A model generated the notes under the pieces. That model saw only the letters and a list, made by a program, of their open reading frames with translations. It was not told the origin of the DNA and did no database searches. Of a stretch of 64,000 nt of DNA, positions 1 to 8,377 are shown one piece after another. The stretch comes from Agromyces sp. H17E-10 (lineage in GTDB: Bacteria > Actinomycetota > Actinomycetes > Actinomycetales > Microbacteriaceae): assembly GCF_022919715.1 (NCBI RefSeq), contig NZ_CP095042.1:2232001-2296000 (forward strand). The letters run 5' to 3'. The number at the start of each line of letters is the position of its first letter. The stretch's first letter is position 1. The position numbers and the translations under genes were made by a program.

Positions 1-754
1 AGCTGCCGAGTCCGCCGAGGAGCACCTTCTGGCCTGTGAGCATGAGCCCGGCGATCGCCAGCACCGCGATCGCGAGGATCTGCCCGAACGCGAGCACGCT
101 GTTGCCGATCACCTTGCCCGTCAGCAGGGCGCGCGCCGACACGGTCGAGAGCAGGATCTCGACGACGCGGGTCTGCTTCTCCTCGACGACCGACTGCGCG
201 ATCGTCGTGCCGAACGTGAGCGCCGACATGAAGAACACGATGCCGAAGCCGAACGCCACGAGGTACGCGAGACCGGGATCGACGGCGGCCGGCTCGAGCA
301 GTTCGACGCTCGGCCGCACCGAGAGCGCCCCCACGACGCCGTTGGGCGTCTGGTCGAGCCCGATCACCGTGATGCCGAGGGGGTCGGATGCATCGGGCAC
401 GACGATCGCATCGACCTCGCCGTCGCGCAGCAACTGCTCGCCGGCGGCCTCGTCGTCGACGGGGACGGCCTCGAGCGCCTCGTTGCCGGCGACCGACTCG
501 GCCGCCGACCCGACGACCGCGACCTTCGTCGGGTCGGACTGCCCGCCGAACAGGCTGCCGAGCACGACCGAGGCGAGCACGGCGAGCATGAGCACGCCCG
601 TGGAGATGAGGAACGCCTTGCTGCGCAGGCGCATGGTGATCTCGCGGCCAGCGATGAGCGAGACGCTGTCGACGAAGCGCGGCTCGGCCGGGGGGCTCGA
701 GACGCTCGCTTCGCTCGCTCCTCGATCACCGGGGGTGTTCGTCGGCACGCTCAT
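1..754 (-). CDS. ABC-2 type export permease (NatB-like), partial
   Basis: Membrane subunit of an ATP-driven exporter of the Na+/drug ABC-2 class. Only about the first 251 residues are in the window; the C-terminus lies beyond base 1. A first hydrophobic segment near residues 45-60 (FLISTGVLMLAVLASVVLG) is followed by a long extracytoplasmic domain, then further membrane segments and the cytoplasmic VVEEKQTRVVEIL motif typical of this family. The start codon overlaps the stop of the upstream ATPase gene (ATGA at 751-754), so the two are co-transcribed. Residues about 9-20 are encoded by a copy of the interspersed palindromic element, an extension not expected in the family. The substrate cannot be told from sequence. 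Confidence 0.88.
   Translation of the reverse strand, partial: MSVPTNTPGDRGASEASVSSPPAEPRFVDSVSLIAGREITMRLRSKAFLISTGVLMLAVLASVVLGSLFGGQSDPTKVAVVGSAAESVAGNEALEAVPVDDEAAGEQLLRDGEVDAIVVPDASDPLGITVIGLDQTPNGVVGALSVRPSVELLEPAAVDPGLAYLVAFGFGIVFFMSALTFGTTIAQSVVEEKQTRVVEILLSTVSARALLTGKVIGNSVLAFGQILAIAVLAIAGLMLTGQKVLLGGLGS
695..730 (+). repeat. Palindromic element copy 1 (class A variant), inside natB-like gene
   Basis: The segment reads CTCGAGACGCTCGCTTCGCT... and closes with CTCCTCGATCACC, matching the short elements found elsewhere in the window. Its centre is self-complementary (CGAGCGAAGCGAG on the gene strand). It lies in frame and encodes the residues around GDRGASEASVSS near the permease N-terminus. 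Confidence 0.7.
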
Positions 755-1635
755 CGCACGACCTCCGTGAAGATCTGGGCGAGCGTGGTGTGCTCGCGGG
801 TGAAGCTCACGACCTCGCCGCGGGCGACGGCCTCGGCGAGCACCGCCTGCCGCGCGGCATCCGAATCGGCCTCGAACACGGCCCAGCCGCCGTCGAAGTC
901 GGCGACCGTGATGCCGGCCTGTCCGCGCAGCCAGCCGACGTCGCCGTTCGTGAGCAGTTCCCAGCGCTCGGAGCCGTGCGCGCTGCGCAGCTCGTCCCGC
1001 GTGCCCTGCGCGGCGATGCGGCCGCCCGCGATGATCACGAGGTCGTCGCAGAGCCGCTCGACGATGTCGAGCTGGTGCGACGAGAAGAGCACCGGCACGC
1101 CGGTGGCGGCGACGTCGGCGAGCACGGCCTGCACGGTCTCGACGGCCATCGGATCGAGGCCCGAGAAGGGTTCGTCGAGCACGAGCACCTCGGGGCGGTG
1201 CACGAGGGCCGCGGCGATCTGCGCGCGCTGCTGGTTGCCGAGCGAGAGCGACTCGATCGTGTCGCCCTGGCGCTCGCCGAGGCCCAGTCGCTCGAGCAGC
1301 TCGACGGCATTGCGGGTCGCGGCCGCGGTGCTCCAACCGTGCAGTCGTGCGAGGTAGACGGTCTGCTCGAGCACGCGCATCTTCGGGTAGAGGCCGCGCT
1401 CCTCGGGCATGTAGCCGAACCGGCGGCGGTCGTTCGCCGTGATCGGCGCGCCGCCGAGGGCCACGGTGCCGCCGTCGGCGGCGAGCACGCCGAGGATGAT
1501 GCGCATGGTCGTCGTCTTGCCGGCGCCGTTGCCGCCGACGAAGCCGGTGAGCCGGCCGTCGCCGACGGTGAACGACACCGCGTCGAGCGCGCGGCGCTCG
1601 CCGTAGTGCTTGGTCACGTCCTGGAGTTCGAGCAT
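751..1635 (-). CDS. ABC transporter ATP-binding protein (NatA-like)
   Basis: The 294-residue ATPase partner of the downstream ABC-2 permease; it hydrolyses ATP on the cytoplasmic face to drive export. Visible motifs are Walker A GGNGAGKTT (residues 34-42), the signature LSLGNQQRAQ, Walker B VLVLDEPFSGLD and the H-loop SSHQ. A C-terminal extension of about 80 residues (from WELLTNGDVGWL to FTEVVR) matches the DUF4162-like tail seen in NatA-type exporters. The ATG at 1635 starts directly at the conserved MLELQDVTKHYG. It is the first gene of the pair, and its stop overlaps the permease start. Confidence 0.9.
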   Translation of the reverse strand: MLELQDVTKHYGERRALDAVSFTVGDGRLTGFVGGNGAGKTTTMRIILGVLAADGGTVALGGAPITANDRRRFGYMPEERGLYPKMRVLEQTVYLARLHGWSTAAATRNAVELLERLGLGERQGDTIESLSLGNQQRAQIAAALVHRPEVLVLDEPFSGLDPMAVETVQAVLADVAATGVPVLFSSHQLDIVERLCDDLVIIAGGRIAAQGTRDELRSAHGSERWELLTNGDVGWLRGQAGITVADFDGGWAVFEADSDAARQAVLAEAVARGEVVSFTREHTTLAQIFTEVVR

Positions 1636-1725
1636 GCCTTCACGCTAGGGATGCCGCGGGGCCGGCGTCATCCGCCGGGCGGGGGGTTTCGGTGGTCCGC
1701 CGTGCGGGGGAGCCCGGGGCCTCGT

Positions 1726-1759
1726 GGGTCGAGGAGCGACGGAGGAGCGTCTCGAGACC
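1726..1759 (-). repeat. Palindromic element copy 2, upstream of MFS gene
   Basis: Read on the minus strand it begins GGTCTCGAGACGCTCC and ends GCTCCTCGACCC. It lies in the 183-bp gap between the ABC exporter and the MFS gene. Confidence 0.75.
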
Positions 1760-1818
1760 GTCGCGCGGGCGAGGCTCAGGGGGTTATGGATGTCGGCGGG
1801 CCCGGTTACCCTCGCAGG

Positions 1819-3240
1819 GTGAGTGAGGGGCTCGACGCGACGGACTCGACCACGGCGCAGGGCGCGCCGCCGACGGTCGTGCCCCCACCGAACGGCATGC
1901 GCACGTTCCTGCACGTGCTCGTCAACACGATGCTCGCGAACGTCACGACGAGCTTCCTGTGGTTCGCGCTCACGTTCTGGGTCTACCTCGAGACCAAGTC
2001 GGTGCTCGCGACGGGCATCATCGGCGGCGCGTACATGCTGCTCATCGCCGTGTTCGCGATGTTCTTCGGCACGATCGTCGACCGGCATCGCAAGCACCGG
2101 GTGATGGTCTTCTCGAGCCTCGTCACGCTCGGCTCGTTCGGCATCGCGGGGGTGCTCTACCTGCTGCAGCCCGAGGCGTCGCTCCTCGACCTCGGCGGTC
2201 CGTGGTTCTGGGCGTTCTCGGGCATCATCCTGTTCGGCTCGGTGGTCGAGAACATGCGCAACATCGCGCTCTCGACGACGGTGACGCTGCTCGTGCCGGT
2301 CGAACGCCACGCGAACGCGAACGGCATGGTCGGCACGGTGCAGGGGCTGTCCTTCATCGTCACGAGCGTGTTCAGCGGGCTCGCGATCGGCCTGCTCGGC
2401 ATGGGCTGGACCCTCGCGATCGCGATCGGCATGACGCTCGTCGCGCTCGTGCACCTGCTGTACGTGCGCATCCCCGAAGAGCGCCCCGTCAGCGAAGACG
2501 GCCGTGCACCCGCGGTCGACCTGCGCGGCAGCATCACCGCGATCCGGGCGGCGCCGGGCCTGTTCGCGCTCATCGTGTTCTCGACGTTCAACAACCTCAT
2601 CGGCGGCGTCTACATGGCGCTCATGGACCCGTACGGGCTCACGCTCTTCCCGGTGGAGGCCTGGGGCGTCGTGCTCGGCGTCACGGCCACCGGCTTCATC
2701 ATCGGCGGACTCGTGATCGCCAAGTGGGGGCTCGGCAAGAACCCCATCCGCACCATGCTGCTCGTCGTGATCGGCATGGGGCTGCTCGGCGCCCTCTTCA
2801 CGATCCGCGAGCAGTGGCTGCTCTACGGGCTCGGCATCTGGGCCTACATGTGCCTCATCCCCGTGGTGGAGGCGGCCGAGCAGACCGTCATCCAGAAGGT
2901 CGTGCCGTTCCGTCGGCAGGGCCGGGTGTTCGGGTTCGCGCAGGCCTTCGAGGCGGCGGCCGCGCCGATCACGGCGTTCCTCATCGCGCCGATCGCCCAG
3001 TTCTGGATCATCCCGTACATGAACTCGCCCGCCGGGCAGGACGCCTGGGGCTGGCTGCTCGGCGACGGTGAGGCACGCGGCATCGCGCTCGTGTTCCTGT
3101 TCTCGGGACTCGCCATGGTCGTGCTCGCGCTCCTGGCGTTCACGACCCGGTCGTATCGGCTGCTCTCGGCCGAGTACCAGGAGGGCGAAGCCACCCCGGC
3201 GGTGGACATCGATGATCCGGCGGGCCACGTCGCGCAGTGA
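1819..3240 (+). CDS. MFS transporter
   Basis: A 473-residue major facilitator protein with about 12 predicted membrane segments, starting around TFLHVLVNTMLANVTTSFLW. The loop after helix 2 carries the MFS-type motif GTIVDRHRKHRVMV. It resembles the EntS/MFS_3 efflux branch, but the substrate is unknown. The open frame runs much further upstream (from 790) over the antisense of the ABC ATPase. GTG at 1819 is chosen because the protein sequence becomes natural there and it follows the GGTTACCCTCGCAGG stretch. A short acidic, Thr-rich tail precedes helix 1. It stands alone, with the secreted peptidase gene 62 bp downstream. Confidence 0.82.
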   Translation: MSEGLDATDSTTAQGAPPTVVPPPNGMRTFLHVLVNTMLANVTTSFLWFALTFWVYLETKSVLATGIIGGAYMLLIAVFAMFFGTIVDRHRKHRVMVFSSLVTLGSFGIAGVLYLLQPEASLLDLGGPWFWAFSGIILFGSVVENMRNIALSTTVTLLVPVERHANANGMVGTVQGLSFIVTSVFSGLAIGLLGMGWTLAIAIGMTLVALVHLLYVRIPEERPVSEDGRAPAVDLRGSITAIRAAPGLFALIVFSTFNNLIGGVYMALMDPYGLTLFPVEAWGVVLGVTATGFIIGGLVIAKWGLGKNPIRTMLLVVIGMGLLGALFTIREQWLLYGLGIWAYMCLIPVVEAAEQTVIQKVVPFRRQGRVFGFAQAFEAAAAPITAFLIAPIAQFWIIPYMNSPAGQDAWGWLLGDGEARGIALVFLFSGLAMVVLALLAFTTRSYRLLSAEYQEGEATPAVDIDDPAGHVAQ

Positions 3241-3302
3241 TTGTTGAACATTTTCGGTCGATTCCCTAGCGCGCCGCCGACGCGCTTCGGTAGACAGAGG
3301 GC

Positions 3303-6011
3303 ATGTCAGCGTTTGATTCGGTTCAACCGCCGCCCGTGCGTCGTCGTCGACGCAGGGCCACCGGCATCATCGTCGGGCTCACCGCAGCACTCGTGGGCGC
3401 CCTCCTCTTCCCGACCTCGGCCGTCGCTGACGACGCGCCCGAACTGAGCATCGTCGACGGCGTCACCGCGCCGGTCTTCGACTACGGCCAGGCGATCCGC
3501 GAGCGGGTCCTGATCCCGGTCGCGGGCGTCGACCAGGACCTCGACGGCGTCGACGACGTCACGGCGATCGAGATCATCCGGCCGGCCGAGAGCGATGCGG
3601 GCCTCAAGGTGCCGGCGATCATCGACACGAGCCCGTACTACTCGACGCTCGGGCGCGGCAACGAGTCGCAGCTCATCTCCGACGTCGACGGCGACGGGCT
3701 CAACGACAAGTGGCCGCTCTTCTACGACAACTACTTCGTGCCGCGCGGGTACGCGATGATCCTCGCGGAGATGGACGGCACGGCCAACTCGACCGGGTGC
3801 CCGATGCACGGCGGGCCGGGCGACATCCAGAGCATGAAGGTCGTGATCGACTGGCTCAACGGCCGCGTCGACGGGCACTACGCCGACGGCACTCCCGCCG
3901 TCGCCGACTGGGACAACGGCAAGGCCGCGATGATGGGCAAGTCGTACGACGGCACGCTCGCGAACGGCGTCGCGGCGACCGGGGTCGAGGGGCTCACCAC
4001 GATCGTGCCGATCTCGGCGATCTCGAACTGGTACGGCTACTCGCGCACGGGTGGCATCGCCCACAACACCAACTACCCGGCGAGCCTGTCGAACACCGTC
4101 ACGAACCCCGACCGTCGGGCACTCTGCGCACCGGTGCGCGCCACCCTGAACACGGTCGACGGCGACGAGACCGGCGACGTGAACCCGTTCTGGGCGGAGC
4201 GCGACTACCGGCTCGACATCGCCGACGTGAAGGCGTCGGTGTTCGTCGCGCACGGCCTCAACGACGACAACGTGCGCATGAGCCAGGTCGGCGAGTACTG
4301 GAAGGCGCTCGGCGAGCACGACGTGCCGCGCAAGATCTGGCTCGCGAAGGTCGGCCACACCGACCCGTTCGACTACAACCGCGCGGAGTGGGTCTCGACG
4401 ATCCACCGCTGGTACGACTACTGGCTGCAGGGCATCGACAACGGCATCATGGACGAGCCGATGGCCACGGTCGAGACCGATCCCGAAGTGTACGAGGATG
4501 CGGCGAACTGGCCGGTGCCCGGCACGACCGACGTCGACGTGCTGCTCGCGGGGACGACCGCAGGCGCTGCGGGCGACCTGCGGCTGCAGCCCGGTGACGG
4601 CGCCGCCTCGGCCACCTTCACCGGACCGTCGGGTTCGATCTCCGAGGCCAACGTGATCAACACGCCGGAGGGCTCGCAGGCGGGCCGCCTCGTGTTCCTG
4701 TCGGAGCCGCTCACGAGCGACCTGCGCATCTCGGGCACCGCGCGAGTCGAGCTCACCGCGTCGCTCGGGCAGTCGCAGGCGAACCTCAGCGCGCTGCTCG
4801 TGGACTACGGCACGGGCACCCGCACGTCGCGGAGCGGCGAGGGCGTGCAGAACACGGCCGAACGCACCTGCTTGGGTGCCGAGAGCGTGAACGACAACGC
4901 GTGCTACCTCGAGGTCGAGCGTCGTTCGCAGACGACCGACGTCTGGCGCGCCGCGCGCGGTGCGCTCGACTCGTCGAACCGGTTCTCGCTCGTCGACGGC
5001 GAGGCCGTGCCGGTCACGCCCGGCGAGGCGAACGCGTTCGAGTTCCCGCTCGAGCCGTACGACACGACGTTCGCCGCCGGGCACCGCATCGGCGTGGTCG
5101 TGACGACGAACCTGTCGGGCTACAGCATCGGCGGCACTGCGAACGCGAGCGTCACGGTCGACACCGCGGTGAGCCGCATCGTGCTGCCGGTCGTCGGCGG
5201 ACCCGCTGCGGCGGCCGCGTCGGGCGCATTCGGCGTGGTCGACCCGGTGTCGCTCGCGTTCGACCTCGGCGGGTACGGCGACCCGATCGCACCGCAGTCG
5301 GTGGCCTACGGCACGGCGCCCGTGGCGCCCCCGGCTCCGAGCGAGCACGGCTGGGTCTTCCAGGGCTGGTTCGCGGATGCCGCGTTGACGACCCCGTTCG
5401 ACTTCGACGGCGTGCTCGTGGCCGACGCGGTCGCCTACGCGAAGTGGGCCGATGTCGCATCCGTCGCCGCTTCGCTCGAGGTGACGCCGAGCGAGACGAC
5501 GGTCGACAAGGGCGACGTGGTCGACCTCGCCGTCGAGGCGCTCGACGCCGACGGCGACCCGATCGGCGACGTCTCCGACCTCGTCACGGTGACGAGCTCG
5601 GTCGCGACCGACGTCGTCGACGGGGCATCCGTCTCGATGCCGGCGTATGCGGGCGAGCACGTGCTCACCGCGACCCTCGGTTCGGCGACCGGGTCCGCGA
5701 CGGTCACGGTGCGCCCCGGCGCGCCGGTCGCCGTCGAGCCGCCGTCGTTCAGCGGCACGCCGGTGCCCGGTGCGACGCTCACGGCCGACCCCGGCGTCTG
5801 GGACGTCGACGGCGCGAAGTTCACCTACGAGTGGACTGCCGACGGCACGGTCGTGCCGTTCGCGAAGGGTGCGACGCTCAAGGTGAATCCGTCGATCTCG
5901 GGCAAGGAGCTCGTGCTCACGGTCACGGCTCGGGTGCCGGGGCTGCCCGCCGGTACGGCATCCAGCGAGCCGGTCACCGTCCTGCCGAAGCCGCACGGCT
6001 ACCAGCCGTGA
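3303..6011 (+). CDS. Secreted Xaa-Pro dipeptidyl-peptidase-type hydrolase (S15/CocE family) with C-terminal repeat domains
   Basis: A 902-residue exported serine hydrolase. An Arg-rich N-terminus and hydrophobic stretch (TGIIVGLTAALVGALLF) end in a plausible signal-peptidase site before DDAPE. The catalytic domain shows the nucleophile motif GKSYDGT (Ser214), the acid in HGLNDDN (Asp321 or 322) and the His in VGHTDPF (His352), in the S15 order. A PepX_C-like beta domain (about 400-620) follows. Next comes a Listeria/Bacteroides-type repeat (HGWVFQGWFADAALTTPFDF, about 680-700), then Ig-like modules to the end. In S15 enzymes this fold releases Xaa-Pro dipeptides or hydrolyses esters; the substrate here is inferred. 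The added repeats suggest a wall- or matrix-associated enzyme. Confidence 0.85.
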   Translation: MSAFDSVQPPPVRRRRRRATGIIVGLTAALVGALLFPTSAVADDAPELSIVDGVTAPVFDYGQAIRERVLIPVAGVDQDLDGVDDVTAIEIIRPAESDAGLKVPAIIDTSPYYSTLGRGNESQLISDVDGDGLNDKWPLFYDNYFVPRGYAMILAEMDGTANSTGCPMHGGPGDIQSMKVVIDWLNGRVDGHYADGTPAVADWDNGKAAMMGKSYDGTLANGVAATGVEGLTTIVPISAISNWYGYSRTGGIAHNTNYPASLSNTVTNPDRRALCAPVRATLNTVDGDETGDVNPFWAERDYRLDIADVKASVFVAHGLNDDNVRMSQVGEYWKALGEHDVPRKIWLAKVGHTDPFDYNRAEWVSTIHRWYDYWLQGIDNGIMDEPMATVETDPEVYEDAANWPVPGTTDVDVLLAGTTAGAAGDLRLQPGDGAASATFTGPSGSISEANVINTPEGSQAGRLVFLSEPLTSDLRISGTARVELTASLGQSQANLSALLVDYGTGTRTSRSGEGVQNTAERTCLGAESVNDNACYLEVERRSQTTDVWRAARGALDSSNRFSLVDGEAVPVTPGEANAFEFPLEPYDTTFAAGHRIGVVVTTNLSGYSIGGTANASVTVDTAVSRIVLPVVGGPAAAAASGAFGVVDPVSLAFDLGGYGDPIAPQSVAYGTAPVAPPAPSEHGWVFQGWFADAALTTPFDFDGVLVADAVAYAKWADVASVAASLEVTPSETTVDKGDVVDLAVEALDADGDPIGDVSDLVTVTSSVATDVVDGASVSMPAYAGEHVLTATLGSATGSATVTVRPGAPVAVEPPSFSGTPVPGATLTADPGVWDVDGAKFTYEWTADGTVVPFAKGATLKVNPSISGKELVLTVTARVPGLPAGTASSEPVTVLPKPHGYQP

Positions 6012-6050
6012 GTGCGGTGTCGCGGTGACCTCGGTCCCGCGGTGAGTGCG

Positions 6051-6086
6051 CCGGAGGCCGGGAGCGTGAACGCTTCCGGCCTCCGG
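6051..6086. terminator. Bidirectional intrinsic terminator
   Basis: A 16-bp stem (CCGGAGGCCGGGAGCG paired with CGCTTCCGGCCTCCGG, one G-T wobble) closes a TGAA loop. It lies between the convergent S15 gene and the RibD-C gene and can serve both; there is no clear U tract. Confidence 0.8.
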
Positions 6087-6100
6087 TGCGACCCGCTCGT

Positions 6101-6679
6101 TCAGCGCACGCGATAGCGCACGCTCACGACGCCGCCGGGGCGTTCGGCCACTCGGTCGAGCGAGAGGGTGCGGTCGCCGAGCGCGGGCGGGGTGAACGAT
6201 CGTCCGTCGCCGAGCAGCACCGGCACGATGCGCAGGTGCAGTTCGTCGACGAGGCCGGCGGCGAACAGGGCGTCGGTCAGCACGAGGCTGCCCCAGACGA
6301 TGATCGTGTCGAACCGTTGCTTGAGCGCGGCCGTCTGCGCGGCGCCGTCACCCGAGAGGATCTCGATGCGGCCGTCGCCCCAGGGCGCCTCGGTCAGGGT
6401 GTTCGAGACGACGAGCTTCGGAAGTCGCTCGATGAGCTCGGCGACGTGCTCGACCGCCGGATCGGCCTTCGGCCAGTAGTCGGCGAACATGCGGTAGGTG
6501 GTGGCGCCGAGCAGGATCGCGTCGGCACGCGAGACGTAGGCGAGCTGTTCGGCGTCGTTGAGCTCGGCCTCGCCGTTCTCGCCGGGCTGGATGAGGGCCT
6601 CGAAGAAGCCGATGCCGCCGTCGGGGTCGGCGGCGTACCCGTCGGCCGTGACGACCTGTTCGACGATGAGGTGGCCCAT
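6101..6679 (-). CDS. Dihydrofolate reductase-like protein (RibD C-terminal domain family)
   Basis: A 192-residue cytoplasmic protein of the RibD_C/DHFR-like superfamily. It starts MGHLIVEQVVTADGYAAD, which is the usual beginning of actinobacterial single-domain members. Further family signatures are LLGATTYRMFADYWP and the NADPH-site stretch IIVWGSLVLTDALFAAGL, followed by ELHLRIVPVLLGDG. These proteins are predicted NADPH-dependent reductases whose substrates are mostly unknown; it is not the essential FolA. The start codon shares a base with the stop of the SRPBCC gene (TGATG at 6677-6681), so it is the third gene of an ArsR-SRPBCC-reductase operon. Confidence 0.85.
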   Translation of the reverse strand: MGHLIVEQVVTADGYAADPDGGIGFFEALIQPGENGEAELNDAEQLAYVSRADAILLGATTYRMFADYWPKADPAVEHVAELIERLPKLVVSNTLTEAPWGDGRIEILSGDGAAQTAALKQRFDTIIVWGSLVLTDALFAAGLVDELHLRIVPVLLGDGRSFTPPALGDRTLSLDRVAERPGGVVSVRYRVR

Positions 6680-7239
6680 CAGCTGGCTCCGTCGGGGCCC
6701 GCGGGGTCGGCAGCGTCGGTGACGGCGGGGTCGGCGGCGTCGGTGACGGCGTCGGCCGCGCCGAGGTGCTCGTCGAGCACGTCGAAGGCCGAGTCCCAGC
6801 CGTCGTACACGTTGCCGTCGCCGGGAGCACCCTCGATGCCCACCAGGTGGAACAGCATCTCGGTGCGCTCGCCGGCGAGCTCGCGCAGCGTCACCGTGAT
6901 CACGGGAGCGGCATCGTCGGCGTCGCCGGGTGAGCCCCATGTCATGACCAGCCGGCGGGGCGCGTCGAGTTCGCGGTACACCCCGGCGGTCGGGTACTCG
7001 GTGCCGTCGGGTGCGACCATCGTGTACCGGTAGCGCCCGCCGACGCTCGCGTCGACCTCGATGCTGCCGGGCTTGATCGCGATGCCGCGAGGGTGCCACC
7101 ACTCCGCGACGTCGGCGTGCTCGGTCCACGCGCGCCAGACGAGCTCGCGCGGGGCGTCGAAGACGCGCGTGATGGTGAACTGGGGTGCGCTCGAGGAACC
7201 GGTGGAGCGGTCGGCGGTCGCCGTGTCGTGCTCGGTCAT
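6679..7239 (-). CDS. SRPBCC (AHSA1/START-like) domain protein
   Basis: A 186-residue protein with the AHSA1 fold, a hydrophobic-pocket domain thought to bind small ligands or client proteins. The family pattern is clear: FTITRVFDAPRELVWRAWTE, then WWHPRG, a central GGRYRYTMVAPDG and the final VYDGWDSAFDVLDEHLG helix. The last 30 residues are an Ala/Asp/Pro repeat (AVTDAADPAVTDAADPAG) without domain character. The start overlaps the ArsR stop (ATGA at 7236-7239). ArsR plus AHSA1 pairs are very common in actinobacteria, and the regulator is presumed to control the partner. Confidence 0.88.
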   Translation of the reverse strand: MTEHDTATADRSTGSSSAPQFTITRVFDAPRELVWRAWTEHADVAEWWHPRGIAIKPGSIEVDASVGGRYRYTMVAPDGTEYPTAGVYRELDAPRRLVMTWGSPGDADDAAPVITVTLRELAGERTEMLFHLVGIEGAPGDGNVYDGWDSAFDVLDEHLGAADAVTDAADPAVTDAADPAGPDGAS

Positions 7240-7574
7240 TGCGGATTCTCCTTCATGGTCTTGAGGTGCTCGGCGAGCAGGTCGAACCGGTCGTTCCATT
7301 CGCCGCGGTGATGCTCGACCCACGCGGATGCCTCGTCGAGAGGTTCGGTCCGCAGGGTGCACGTTCGCCACTGGGCCGTCGCGGTGCGTTCGATGAGGCC
7401 GGCTCGCTCGAGCACCTTGAGGTGCTGCGAGATCGCGGGGCGGCTCATCGCGAAGGGCTCGGCGAGTTCGCCGACGGTCGCCGGGCCGACGCGCAGGCGC
7501 GAGAGCATCGCGCGACGGGTCGGATCGGCGAGCGCCTGGAACACCGCGCTCAGCTCGTCACTCGCCTGGACCAA
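7236..7574 (-). CDS. ArsR-family winged-helix transcriptional regulator
   Basis: A 112-residue repressor of the SdpR-like ArsR branch. The helix-turn-helix is seen in LADPTRRAMLSRL, then VGELAEPFAMSRPAISQHLK and VLERAGLIERT. There is no Cys pair that would suggest metal sensing. Two TTG starts are possible: the one at 7583 directly abuts the AAGGAG ribosome site, while TTG at 7574 sits 9 bases after it, so 7574 is preferred. It is the first gene of the operon with the SRPBCC and reductase genes and probably represses it from the AT-rich site at 7588-7607. Confidence 0.85.
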   Translation of the reverse strand: MVQASDELSAVFQALADPTRRAMLSRLRVGPATVGELAEPFAMSRPAISQHLKVLERAGLIERTATAQWRTCTLRTEPLDEASAWVEHHRGEWNDRFDLLAEHLKTMKENPQ

Positions 7575-7587
7575 TGTAAGCAACTCC

Positions 7588-7607
7588 TTAATTAATGAAT
7601 TGCTTAA
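7588..7607. promoter_or_regulatory. Probable ArsR operator/promoter region
   Basis: The stretch TTAATTAATGAATTGCTTAA is very AT-rich for this genome and is an imperfect palindrome. It lies just before the ribosome site of the arsR gene. Autoregulation is inferred from family practice. Confidence 0.5.
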
Positions 7608-7660
7608 CTATCACACGTGCTCCCGCACACGTCAACCCTCTGCGCGTCAGCCGCGCGGTG

Positions 7661-8377
7661 TCAGCCGCGCGGACGAACCACGCCGTGCTCGTAGGCGTAG
7701 ACGACGGCGTGCACCCGGTCGCGCAGGCCGAGCTTCATGAGCACCTTCGAGACGTGCGTCTTGACGGTCGCCTCGCCGACCCAGAGTCGTTCGGCGATCT
7801 CGGCGTTCGAGCTGCCCTCGGCGAGCAGTTCGAGCACCTCGCGCTCGCGGTCGGTGAGCGTGGCGAGGGCACCGGTCGCCTCGGCCGACGGGTTTCGTGG
7901 TGCGTCCGTCGTCGCCGGGAGCTCCTCGACCGTCGAACCCTGCGGGTTGCGGCCCGCCGCGGCGGCCTCGATCACCCGCCGCGTGACGTCGGGCGAGAGC
8001 AGTGCGTCGCCGCGCGCGACCACTTGCACGGCCTCGATGAGCTGCTCGGGGCTCGAGTTCTTGAGCAGGAACCCGCTCGCGCCCGCCTCGAGCGCGGAGA
8101 ACAGGTAGTCCTCGCGATTGAACGTCGTGAGCACGAGCACCGCTGCGGCGGTCGCGGGGTCGACGGTGATGCGTCGGGTCGCCTCGAGGCCGTCCATGCC
8201 GGGCATCTGCACGTCCATGCAGACGACGTCGGGGGAGAGCGCGCGGACCAGATCGAGCGCGGCCTGCCCGTCGGCGGCCTCGCCGACGACCTCGATGCCG
8301 TCCTCGGAGTCGAGGATCGTGCGGAACCCGGCACGCACGAGGCTCTGGTCGTCGACCACGAGGACGCGGATGCTCAT
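7661..8377 (-). CDS. NarL/FixJ-family response regulator
   Basis: A 238-residue two-component regulator. The receiver domain has the acidic pair near Asp9-Asp10 (VLVVDDQS), the phospho-acceptor Asp55 in VVCMDVQMPGMDG and Lys in FLLKNSS. The C-terminal LuxR-type helix-turn-helix runs from LTDREREVLELLAEG to VKTHVSKVLMKLGL. A Pro/Ser/Thr-rich linker (about residues 140-165) joins them. It is translationally coupled to the upstream kinase gene (ATGA at 8374-8377), which should phosphorylate it. Target genes are unknown. Confidence 0.93.
   Translation of the reverse strand: MSIRVLVVDDQSLVRAGFRTILDSEDGIEVVGEAADGQAALDLVRALSPDVVCMDVQMPGMDGLEATRRITVDPATAAAVLVLTTFNREDYLFSALEAGASGFLLKNSSPEQLIEAVQVVARGDALLSPDVTRRVIEAAAAGRNPQGSTVEELPATTDAPRNPSAEATGALATLTDREREVLELLAEGSSNAEIAERLWVGEATVKTHVSKVLMKLGLRDRVHAVVYAYEHGVVRPRG

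Noticed and set aside
790..1818. N-terminal extension of the MFS reading frame (343 residues)
   Set aside because: It runs opposite the ABC ATPase gene and through a palindromic element. The protein becomes membrane-like only after the GTG at 1819.
3306..5996. 896-residue open frame on the minus strand opposite the S15 gene
   Set aside because: It is Arg/Asp/Val/His-rich with no domain pattern, as expected for the antisense of a high-GC gene. The plus-strand frame has a signal peptide and a full catalytic triad.
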